Shown here: positions 10,001-20,210 of the stretch, piece by piece
Layout: each line of letters starts with the position of its first letter
How positions within the stretch are numbered: position 1 is the stretch's first letter
Notes under the pieces: generated by a model
What the model was told of the DNA's origin: nothing
Database searches by the model: none
Seen by the model: only the letters and a program-made list of their open reading frames with translations
Position numbers and translations under genes: made by a program
Assembly: GCA_025349905.2 (NCBI GenBank)
Contig: MU624605.1
Coordinates: 1 to 42,612 of the forward strand
Direction of reading: 5' to 3'
DNA: 42,612 nt
Source: Blastocladiella britannica
Lineage: Eukaryota; Blastocladiomycota; Blastocladiomycetes; Blastocladiales; Blastocladiaceae

Positions 10001-13000
10001 GTAATAATGCGCATGTCGCCAGATCGCCTCGCTGCACTCTGGTTGAAGCATCCGGACCATTTTAAAGTCCTCGAAAGCATACATGGGCTCCTTGGTCGCT
10101 TCGTGGACGCAGCCGCGCTCAAAGTAGACTCGCCACGCAGTGGGACCGGGAATCAGCTTCAGCGCGTGGGTAAATGCGTTCACGCATAGCCGGGACGGGC
10201 CGTAAATCTGATGCATGCGGCCTTTCAGCGCCCACGCCTCTGGTAGCGTCCGGTCCTTGTAGAGGACATCCTCGAGGTCATGAATAGCCTCGTCGTGCCG
10301 TCCCTGGAGCATCCGGAGTTGCGCACCAAGGTAGAGCAGAGCGGCCGAGGCGGTAGAGACGAGTTCGGAGTTGATGCGCGCCATGGCCTCGTCCGTGCGA
10401 CCAGCCTTGGCAAGCCAAAACAAGACCACCGAAAACGGAGCTTTTTGGTCGTCCATGAGCCGCCAAATGTCCCAGCATACGTCGGCCGAGGGAAGCGATG
10501 GATCGTGGATGTTGGCCATGTCGACATTCCGAAAGCAAGCGAGCTCGAGAAGCGTTCCCTCGGAATCGTAGAGCTCAGACTCGGTAGGAAAGTGGAGAGG
10601 GTGAAGTTCCACGTGGCCTGGCCAGTCCAGCACCTGCACGATGGGCGAGTCTCCAAGGTAGTCGGTCGTCCCGAAATAATCATAACCGCTGCTGAGCGTG
10701 TGACCTGTCCCCATGTTTGGGTGGTGGCTGGAGTCGCCGGTGCCTCCGGTTGATTGTGTGTTTGAGGTGCCGAGCACAGTACCAAGCCCGCCAGTGAGTC
10801 GGTCGGCCGAATACTCACCATCTTCGGCCGTATCGTCGATGGTGCTGTACTCTTTGCCCTCATCGCCCTCGCCATGGAGCTCGTTCAGTGAGTCGGACGC
10901 CATGGACCCGATGGAGCGGCGCGAGACGAGCTGCGAGCTGGATGCCCCTCCAGCTCCCGATGATGTTGATTCGATCGACTGGGCTCGCCCCCCGCCCCCA
11001 CGGCGGCTCCTCGATAAAATGGCCACTGCCCGGGTCACTTGTATGGCTGAGCCCATTGAGGTGATGCCGCCCCGAGTGCCCTCAAGTCCGCCGTCGTTTG
11101 TAAATGTCCCACCGGCGAGGTCACGGACACTGGGAGCCTTGTCGGGAGAACCATTGTTGTAGCTTGTGGCGGTGCCAGCGGCAGGCATTTGGAGGGACAC
11201 TCGCCGGCTCACCTCCAAAGCATCGCTGCTGGATACGGGACGAGCTCGTACGGCATCGCTGTCTGCACTTCCAAGACCCTGCGACGCAGGTGACGCAAGC
11301 GGGCTGACACCCGACGATTTCAGTGCCGACGTCAGGACAGCCAGCCGAAGTGGGGGCATGGTCGAAGCGCGCATGCGAAGCGTGCCCGCTAGCGCGCCGG
11401 CAATGGGAATGAGTGTCTCTGGGAGCGGCGCCAGCTCTGCGAGTTGTTGCGATGACTCAGACGATTGCGCGGGAACAAGGCTTGGGCTCATAACAAGGAT
11501 GGCGCCGGTGTGAGTGGCGCGTCGGCTCCGAGGTGCTCCAACAGCACCCGGGTCATTGCCTTGTTCATCGGGCTTGGGAGCGCCCGCTTGTTGCGTGGAT
11601 GCAATAGCAGAAGTCACATAGCGACGGCATACCTCCTCAAATGACACCACCGTGTCGACTGCCGGTGACCGGAGCTGGAAATGCCTCTGCGGGAGCGGTG
11701 TAGATGCCATCGAGCGCACAGGGGAGGCAGGCGGGCGCACGATCTCTGGGAGCATGGTGGCGACCGACACCGGGCTACTCAGCTGCTGTCGCGGCGTGGA
11801 AGGGGAGGTAGGGTCAATTGTACTTTCATACAGTGAGAATGGAGAGGTTGTCGGTATTGCCGACGAGCGGCGGCTGCGGGACACGAGGAGCGGCGGCCGC
11901 CAGATTTGCGGGCCGCTTGGCGGAGGCGCCAAATGGTCTGTAAATGCGTCCAAATCGTCGACGGTTGCCGAGTGGGCTTCTGAAGTGACCGCGTGGAACC
12001 ATTCTTCGCCGTCGTCTGCATCGGCCAATACCATCGGGTTTTGACAGGAGGCTGTGCCAGGGGAGAGAACGGGCTGCAAGGGCCCGCCTGTCTCGCGGCT
12101 CGACCGACCAAGAGCATCTGATGGGCTTCCGGGCGACATTGAAGCGGCCGTCGCCGCCTTTCGCATTCGGTCCATTGGGGACGCCAAAAACTCGATGTCC
12201 ACCCACTGGTGGTTGGATTCGGATGCCGATCCCGTGGCAGGACCGGCAGTCTCGCGCTGGCACTGTTGTCGGCGAACAAAGGCGAGAAACCCCGCAGGAT
12301 CCAGGGACGATGGCATTGGCATGTCAAGGGGTTGGTAGTGGGTCTTTAAGGGTGCTGCACCAGGCTCCGTCAACTCGGTGCCGTTAGCCTTAGCGAGCTC
12401 TGCGATACCCGCATATTTCTTTGTTTTGGCATCCTCTGGGTCCCGCGTCACCAGCGCCGGATCTATTTTGTTTTCAAAAATTCAATCATAAGATTCCAAA
12501 ACGATGATAAAACAATGTAAACGGACGAGGAACAGCCATGGCAATATCGTCGACAGGAACTGTCGGATCAGGATCCTCCTCCGCGTCAAGTATGTCGCCA
12601 TGTTGTGGGTGACCAGAAATGTACTTTGAGATGCTCATTCCGAGGCGTTCGTTGTGGTACTTGCGAGCGCGCGGCCGCTGCCGGGGTGGAGGTTTAAGGT
12701 AGGGAATGTTTGGAAGCTCAGGTGGAGGCGGGCCATGTGACGCCAAGGGCGGTGGTGGTGGCGGGTGCTCCGAAAAACGAGTGCCCGTCTCGGAAGGTAA
12801 ACGAGAGTTTGCAAGCGATCGCAGCTTGACGGGGAAGGTGTTCGGCATGGGTGGTGGAGCAGCCGAATGTAGCGAGCCAGGAGCCGCATCATGGCCAAGT
12901 GCAGCCAGAGCGCGTGCTTGTCGCAAGATTGGAGGGGTTACTGGCCGCGATTGCCCTGCCACAGGAGCTCGAGAACTTGGGCTTTGTGTCGAGGCGCGTT

Positions 13001-13277
13001 CAGCCATCGCTGTGGTCTCCTCCAGACAGACACATGGAGATTTGGGGCGATTCCCACCTGATTGCTGGCAATGGACCACTGGAGAGACGGGCTCTGCGAT
13101 GTAGGTCGATGGCGGGACGGGGATCGGCCGGGCAATCGTTCGAGGTGCCGGGAGATGCGATGCATAGTCTGGCATGATTCCCTGGTTCAGGAGCCGTTTC
13201 TCATTACGTAAGAGCATGCGATACCGCTCCAAGATGGCGTCGACATCGCCGACTGTTTGGATTGGGTAATTTGACAT
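7065..13277 (-). CDS. Giant tetratricopeptide-repeat protein (TTC6-like), 1954 residues
   Basis: Six exons: 13277-12527, 12462-9321, 9236-8073, 8015-7522, 7445-7250 and 7182-7065. All phases agree, and the junctions fall inside TPR helices (for example YLHRGR|KTALAMLDFHTA). The N-terminal 750 residues are a proline- and serine-rich low-complexity region after a short helical start (DVDAILERYRMLLRNEKRL). The C-terminal 1100 residues are almost continuous TPR units with the usual A..DF..A.. and LY.RG spacing, for example ALYLRGLALSQLTNWSRALD. TPR arrays act as protein-binding scaffolds. Similarity in layout to TTC6 and the divergent pairing with IFT88 suggest a flagellar role, which is inference. 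The donors at 12526 (GTCCGT) and 9320 (GTTATT) are the weakest. It ends AFARKSRA-like at 7065, convergent with MDM10. Confidence 0.75.
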
Positions 13278-13400
13278 TATGTAGCTATGCAAAAGAGAGA
13301 TGTGTGCGAATGAATTTTTTGCGATGGGAAAATGCAATCCAATCCTCTCTTCCCAAACCACTTCACACGTATTCCATTGCCCAAAAACAAAAGACGTACG
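13278..13400. promoter_or_regulatory. Bidirectional promoter between TPR gene and IFT88
   Basis: Only 123 nt separate the two divergent start codons. The stretch is AT-richer than the flanking exons and must hold both 5' leaders and core promoters. I see no clear RFX X-box or TATA element in it. Confidence 0.5.
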
Positions 13401-16388
13401 ATGCCCTACATTCCCGGCAGTTACGATCCGCCGCCAGCAAGCTCTATGGGTCGCGCGCCGGCAACTGCGGCCGGCGGCGGCTTTGCACTCGGATCAGGCC
13501 CGGCAAACATGTCACGGATGGGTGTCACTTCGCGGGCAGGCGGTGCTTCCACCTCGTACTCTCGTGCTGGACCGACGAGCGGCGGCGGCGGCACCTCTGG
13601 CGATGGAAAGCGCCCCATGACCAGCAACCGTGCGGCTGGCTTTTCAACTCGTGCTGGTCGTCCCACCACTGCTGGAATGGCGGCATTTAATCCTCTACGT
13701 TCGTCCTATAATTTTTTTTGGGTTCCAGTATTCACATTTCCCTTGTTGGTCCCATGTAAAAAAAAAGGGAGCACTCCAGGGGCACCAGGCTCTGGTGCGG
13801 CAGGAACCGATCTTGCATCTGGGAGTGCCGAACCGTCGCCTGAAGATCAGGTTCGCGATACGGAACGCGCGATCTTTGCCCTGCTCCATGCCTCTGCCGT
13901 CGCCACGGCCGCCGGCCAGCCAGCAAGCGGACTCGCCAAAGCCAAGGAGGCCGCAAAGCGGGAGCGCGCCTTGCTGCGAACCAGGGAGCAGCTGAGCTTG
14001 ATGGACACCGTCAACTTGGACCTGACCTACTGCGTCCTTGTGAACCTGGCGCATCAGTTTGCAGCCAGCGGCATGCCGGCCGAAGCCATCGCCACGTACA
14101 CGACGGTCGTCAAAAACAAGACCTTCCACCAGTCGTCGCGGCTGCGAGTGAACATGGGCAATCTGTATGCCTCGCAAAACAAGTGGTCGCTGGCGATCAA
14201 GATGTATCGGATGGCGCTCGACCAGCTGCCGCCGGCCCACCACCGCGATCTGCGTGCCAAGGTCATGCACAACCTGTCATCGGCCCTGATGCGCGCTGGC
14301 CATGTTGGGGATGCCGTTACGGCCCTCGAGACGATCCTCGAAACCAAGCCCGACCATAAGGCTGCCTTCCATCTCGTACTTTGCGCGTATGCACTTGGAG
14401 ACCGCGAAAAAATGCGCCGCGCATTTGGCCGCCTCGTTGCAATTCCCTACCCGACGATCGAAGCGGATCCTGACGCGGCCATGTCTGGCGGCCGTGGGGC
14501 GGCCTCGGCCAGCGTGTCACATGCGCACCGGGCTGCTGATCCCGCGATGGGCGGCGGCGTCGTTGACGTTGGCTCGGCCGGGACCCTCAACGACTTTGCC
14601 TTTACCTATCCGCAAGGGGGATCCATTGACGACTCGTTGTTCACTGGAGATGACCCGTTGCGCGCTTTGCAGCGCAGCGCCGTCCGCGCGATTGAGCGAC
14701 AGGTACTCCTCGCTGGGAAGCTCGTCGCTTCAGCAATCGCGGTGGACGAGGGACCCAACCGAGCGCTTTCCGGCTCTCGAACCAATATTTCCAACACCAT
14801 GGGTGCCGGTGGTGGGTTGGGCATGATGTCCCGAAACCCCAGCGCTGGTACCGGCGGTTTGACGGGTGATTCAATGGCCGACGGGAACGGAAGCGGCGGT
14901 GCCGCGGGGGACGGTATAGGCAGCGCATACGACTGGGTTCTCCCCCTGGTGCGCGCTTCGCCTGCGGCTGCGGTTGCAGCAGAGCTCGACATGGCCAAGG
15001 CAGTGCATCACTTGCGCGCTCGCAACGTGACGGCCGCTGCCACCGCCCTTCGCGAGCTTGCGCGGCGTGCTGCGGATACGGCGCCGCTCGCCGTCTCCAT
15101 GTCCATGACGAACCTCTCATTTTTGGCACTCTTGGAAGGGGACCACGAGGCGGCGACCCGACATGCCGAGGAAGCCGTCTCGCGCGACCGATACAATGCG
15201 CGCGCTCATTCCAACCGTGGCATGGCATTTATGATGGCGGGCGACCTCTCTAGCGCCCGCGACATGTTCTTGGAAGCTGTCAGCCTGGATGCCGAATGCG
15301 CAGAAGCCGCCTTTAACTTGGGTATTACTTACAAGCAAATGGGGCAAGTTCGCGATGCACTTAAGGTGTTTGAAAAGCTGCACGGGATGTTGCGAGGGAG
15401 CCCTGAAGTTGTTGCGAACCTGGCCGAGCTGTACGTACATAACCCATTGCTTATTGTCGATTGCGTTTCTAATTCCCTCTATTTACTCAAAAAAAAAATA
15501 TTGTAGGCACGAGCGTCTTGGGTCGCTTCCGCGGGCACTCGAATGGTACAGTGTGCTGGTGTCTGTGGTGCCGACCGATGCGGGGGTGCTCGCCAAACTC
15601 GGCGCGATTCACGATCGACTGGGTGAGGCGGCGCAGGCAGCCCATTACTATGCCGAGGCTCACCGCTACGACCCCGCCCACATGGACGCGCTCGCTTGGC
15701 TTGCAGCTCATCACGTCAAGTGCGAGTGCTACGAAGCAGCGGTCCCGCTCTTTGACCGACTCTTGGCCCTGGATCCGGGAGAAATTCAGTGGCCGCTGAT
15801 GGCGGCATCGTGTCATCGCCGTGCGGGCAATTATCCGGCCGCTCTTGAGATGTACCGCGGCATTCACGACAAATGGCCCAGCAGTGTGGAAGCGTTGCGG
15901 TTTTTGGTCCGAGTGGCCACGGACGTGTCCGCAAAGGAGTTGCCTGTATGGCAGGACGAGCTCGCAAAGCTCGAGTCAAGAGGTAGCGGTGGCAATGGCG
16001 GCGCAAACGGTACAGCGCGGACTGCAGGTGCGGGGGGCATGACGGGAGGCATGGCCGGCGCTGAATCTCTGGGCCAGAATACTGCTGGTGCAGGCCCACC
16101 GCCGGGCGATCGCCGAACTGGAGTTGCCGCTTCTATCGCCGCCGCTGCTGCAAGCAACAACAGCGCATCGCGCGAGTCACTGTTGACGCGACAAGCAACC
16201 TTTGGCGGTACCGCAAGCAACGGTGCTCCCCCCAACTACGGTACAGTTCCTTTTACCTATCACGCTGGATCACTCTCTCTGACAAAAAAAAAAATATTTT
16301 ACTTCCAGGGGGCTACCCAAAGAAGCAACAACAAGCGACTTGGGAAGATGATAAGGAAGAGTACAACGTTGACGAAATGCTCCCTTGA
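13401..16388 (+). CDS. IFT88: IFT88, TPR subunit of intraflagellar transport complex B
   Basis: IFT88 is a core IFT-B protein required to build and maintain the flagellum. Four exons: 13401-13698, 13768-15430, 15507-16240 and 16309-16388, all in phase, coding 924 residues. The N-terminus has the family pattern RPMTSNRAAGFSTRAG, followed by KAKEAAKRERALLRTREQ, LTYCVLVNLAHQF, VNMGNLYASQNKWSLAIKMY and RMALDQLP, all close to IFT88. Later TPRs include WPLMAASCHRRAGNYPAALE and VEALRFLVRVATD. The short last exon codes an acidic tail ending NVDEMLP, comparable with the acidic end of animal and algal IFT88. Residues about 370-460 form a low-complexity Gly/Ala/Ser insertion. Its presence implies a flagellated life stage. 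The stop is 46 nt before the GPCR-B start on the same strand. Confidence 0.93.
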
Positions 16389-16434
16389 TGGGCGTTTTGT
16401 TTTTTTGCTCTTCGATTTTGGAGAGTATACAAAA

Positions 16435-17989
16435 ATGTCAGAACAAATCGCATTATCAACCATTTCTAGACAGCCATGGAATCCTGTCCGATTTGATCAG
16501 CAAGATCAGCTCACTTTTCAGCCGTACTCGATCGCACAAGCTGGTCTCGCTGTGATCCTCAATTTGCTCGTGGTGGTATCTGCGCTGAGGAATAAGAGCA
16601 TTTACGCTGAAGTCATTGCCTATGCTTCCAATATGTTGTATTTGGCGTTATGGTATTACTATTTCTTTGGTATTTTTGGTGGAAGGCCACTCATATCTTC
16701 ATATAATCAGTATTTCCAATGCAACATATATGCTTTTCATATTTGTAATCAATATCATGACGTACGCCCATGGCCACTGGAGCGAGGTGCGAACTGTGAC
16801 ATTATTTGGTCAATCGACCGGATCCATTCTCACTCACGTAATGAAATCAGTCCGCCTGCACTGCTGCCGCTTCCGCCAATGTCTTTTTCATCACCTACAG
16901 CGTGATACAGGCATCGATGCTCACGACCGAGCGGGTTTTCATGGTATTTTTCTTGCGTCGGATGCCAATCAACATCGTGCTCGTGTGCCTGGGATTTCCG
17001 ATCATTGCTGCTTTTTGTTCTGTTGCTCTTGTCGCTCCATCTGGAGCATTTATCTTTTCCACCGGACTCAATTGTAGCTTCTTTGGGCTTGCGTCTTGGA
17101 TTGGGGTCGCTCTTTCCATCGTTCTTCCGATGAGCTTGATATATCTCATTTGTACGTATCTTCTTCTGCTGACGAGTGAGTTGAGGGGTGAACCAGCGCA
17201 GACCACACGACTCACATCCCGTGCACAACTAGGTGGTTCTGTGACTTGCTACGTCCGATTGCGGAGAGTTTCACGGGCAAGGCGGCAGCGAACCGTGACC
17301 GCAAGCTTGGATCCGAGTTCTCCCACACTTGATTCTCGAAAGGGCACATTCTCACAATTTTGAGCGCAACGAAAGAGGATCTCTTCTCACTTGTTGTATT
17401 CCATTTCGTCAGCGATGGCCAATGGAGTATCCCCGCGCGATGCTCGGATTGAGCGAGCCCTTGCAACACGGGGTGGTCTTGCTGTTGCTGCTTTGTGGTG
17501 TGATCTGATTCATGTTTCATTTATTGCGGCCAAAGTCCTGACGACCAACAAACGAAAAAAAAACAGCTTGACAGTATGTGATCACCAATCTATTCGCCGG
17601 AATTCGGACTAACTTACGCAAAATTGCATCAGGTCATTCCAATAACAGTCATGATGGTGACCTGGCACATCACCGATCGACAAGCTCCTCGATATCTGGA
17701 ATTTGGTGTGTAAAAAATACCATGAATGCCTTTTTGCTCTCAGTGTCGAACAACAGTGAACTCATTTTCGCATTGCCCTCCAGTCGCTGAATATTTTGTC
17801 CCATTGACCGAGATTTGCGATCCGCTCATTGCAATGTATGTGGATCCAAAATTGCGGGAAGCCGTTTCAGAGACGCTATTCGGATGGTGGGGTAAAGTTC
17901 GATCTCGAAAGGACAAGGCCAAGCTTGTGCTTGAAAGCGAAATTGGCACTGTTCTGGAATTTGAAAGGGATGAGTTAAATAAAGCATAA
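16435..17989 (+). CDS. Rhodopsin-like (class A type) seven-helix receptor, paralogue B
   Basis: Eight exons give 349 residues: 16435-16652, 16711-16786, 16851-17151, 17233-17316, 17413-17497, 17567-17573 (7 nt), 17633-17705 and 17784-17989. The series 76, 301, 7 and 73 nt matches paralogue A exactly. Helix 1 is LAVILNLLVVVSALRN. Helix 3 keeps a Cys 25 residues before the Arg of TERVFMV, the class A spacing, and a loop Cys precedes helix 5 (LNCSF). Helix 7 ends EICDPLIAMYVDPKLREAV, a DPxxx variant of NPxxY with the downstream amphipathic helix. The donor of intron 4 (17317, GTTCTC) is weak; it was chosen for phase and for an intron length (96 nt) close to that of paralogue A (94 nt). AATAAA overlaps the stop region. 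Ligand unknown. Confidence 0.8.
17567..17573 (+). other. 7-nt microexon of receptor B (codes C-L-T in helix 6)
   Basis: CTTGACA sits between acceptor AAAACAG and a strong donor GTATGT. The upstream exon ends in phase 2 at 17497 and the downstream exon begins in phase 0 at 17633, so direct joining gives a stop within five codons. Flanking introns are 69 nt (17498-17566) and 59 nt (17574-17632), the latter with a CTAAC branch-like motif. Confidence 0.75.
17978..17983 (+). terminator. AATAAA polyadenylation-type hexamer overlapping the end of receptor B
   Basis: AATAAA ends 3 nt before the stop codon TAA (17987-17989). If used, cleavage of receptor B mRNA would occur inside the coding start of the next gene. 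Confidence 0.35.
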
Positions 17990-17991
17990 TA

Positions 17992-20153
17992 ATGATATTG
18001 CCTTCGATCCCAGATAATAACATCATGTTAAAATTCTGGTCCTCGACTGGTCGCATCGTGGCCCTTGCGACAGTCTCGTCAGTTGGGTGGATGACCATAC
18101 GTGCCACTCAAATGTACTTTCAGCGAAAAGACGATCAGGGTTTGGCTGTCAACGCCGGCGCTCGCGATGTGGCACGGCTAACCTATGCCGTCACGCTCTG
18201 GGCGGTCGGAGCATTGGTTGCACAAGAAACATTTCAGCTTGTAAAGTACAAGCGTAGGCAGTCTCCGGGCCGGATCTCGAGCTCCTCTTCTACCATGGAA
18301 TCAATGTTTCTTCAAGCTCAAAGTGCCGCAGCAACCGAGAGCCCACAGTCACAACTCTTATCACGAATGCGCGCGTCCTTTCTCCGGCGTCGCAGATTCC
18401 GTGACGTGCTGGTGTCACCCTTTGTCGTCGCGAGTGGAATACTGTTACTGTGCCGATTCCTGGTGGAGCTTATCTGTATATGGGGTGCATCGCAGAATTT
18501 CACTGCTCGGCTGCCCAGTCTTTATGTGCCCTATCCTATACTTCCAGTGCGCCTAGACACCTACCTTGGTACTATTTACTTGAACTCATGTATATATATC
18601 ATTTCACACATTCGTTGCATTTTCATTTACAGAGACAACCACCTCACTTCTGATTCTCATTGTCCTTCCTTTGATATTTCGCTCGCTGGTCATACACGAG
18701 GACAAATGCTCGCCAACAGCGCAGCAGCGAACATTGATCCTCCCCCTTGCCGTGGCGGGGATCGTGTCGTGGCCGCTTCAGTTTTACGGATTCCAATGGG
18801 CAACGGCGCTCACTCTCATTCTCCTAGTTTTCTTGGGATTATCCATTCTGGCTGTAGCGCTCAGGGCAAGCGTTTCACACACCTACTCGCTTCCGCCGGG
18901 ACACTTTGATTTGGTCTACTACTTTTTCACTGGTTTGTACGCTTTTTTGTTTCCACAAGGTCCCTTTTCTCATCCCGGATATCCAAACGACATATAAACA
19001 ATTATAGCGTACTGGGTATTCAATGTAATCACCCCGCTGATCAATAGCACCGTCGTTGCTCTCAAGGCGGGCAAGGGAAACCAGTTTGCAGAACCAATTT
19101 ATTCAAACCTGCTTTCGCGAGCCTTCATTGGCGCCCTGGTCATGACGATCGAAAGTCTTCTCTACCGCATGCTCGGGAGCTCTGACTCTTGGCTCTGCTT
19201 TGGTCATCGTGTGCGTTCCAATCTTTTGCTGCTGTCTCATTCTTTGGAAGGTATTCATTCACACGGACTCGCTTTGTGTAAAGCTCTTGGAGGACTTGAC
19301 AGTTACCTATCTCACGCTGGTCCAAACAAAATCTGCCAATGTCGCGCTTTCGCTTGGCGCTGTCAACTTTGCCGTCATCCTGGTCCGCGACATTGGCGTT
19401 GTGGACGATATCGTCTTTTCATTTGTGCATCGATTCAACGTCATTCGATGGTATGCGACTCAGTCAGGCCGAGCCCCAGTGACAGCTGGAGTAGTGGTGG
19501 TGGTGCCACCTACGTCTCCAACATCCAGGAGGCAACTTGAAGTCGTACCGTCGAGTCCTGCTTTTGCCGCTGCAGCAAAAGGCAAGGCACTACTACTCTG
19601 CCCGACTGCGAAATCAGAGGATGGCATGATCCTGTCGAGCGCCTCCATCACACCAACTTCCCCGCGCCCATCACCGCATCCGTCGCTCGCTCGACTGCCG
19701 CAAGTCGATCTCCAACCGCAAGTGGATCTCCAACCGCAACGGAGCACCATGCCGCTTAGGCTCGGCCCCAAATGGACGTCTCTACTCAGTCACCAGGGCG
19801 AGCGAACGCAACATTGCTTCATTTCGCACATGTGCATGTCGGTCGCTGAGCTGGTGTGCCTCGCGTTCACAGCATTGACGGGATTGACGGTGAAGGGATC
19901 GCCGCCCGTCAGCACGCAAACCATTGTGCTCGCATCCATCATTGTTAGCGGGCTCGCTGCACGAACCGTTGCACATCTGATTCACCGACAAAAACTGCGT
20001 GGGACGCGATTGGGCCTTGGTGAGTATGTGCCCGGGAGCTGGGAGCTCCAAGATGGGATGTGGATCGACTACCGCAAGTCGACTGCCCCTGTGCTCACGC
20101 TACTCGTTGTTGTTTACGCGACGGGCATGCGATTTGACGTCTCAACAACCTGA
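17992..20153 (+). CDS. Multi-pass membrane protein of unknown function
   Basis: Not recognised. The model has exons 17992-18568, 18633-18932, 19008-19210 and 19284-20153, about 649 residues. The third junction is uncertain: an acceptor at 19250 is also in frame but makes a 40-nt intron. About eight to ten hydrophobic segments are seen, including VALATVSSVGWMTIRATQM, LVSPFVVASGILLLCRFLV, LLILIVLPLIFRSLVI, ATALTLILLVFLGLSILAV, NFAVILVRDIGVV, TIVLASIIVSGLAARTV and APVLTLLVVVYATGM. Between the sixth and the last ones is a Pro/Ser-rich cytoplasm-like loop with a direct repeat of QVDLQPQ. The start may be 17992 or the next in-frame ATG at 18025. The first lies 2 nt after the receptor B stop, so the two genes could be co-transcribed or have overlapping untranslated regions. 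AATAAA at 20175 follows the stop. Confidence 0.6.
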
Positions 20154-20210
20154 TATTCAATATCCAGCAACACAAATAAACTATATATTTTTAAAAAGAA
20201 CACGACCAAT

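Noticed and set aside
16435..20153. Receptor B and the following membrane protein as one fused gene
   Set aside because: Receptor B has a natural C-terminal tail and an in-frame TAA at 17987-17989. No splice pair bypassing it was found that keeps both frames.
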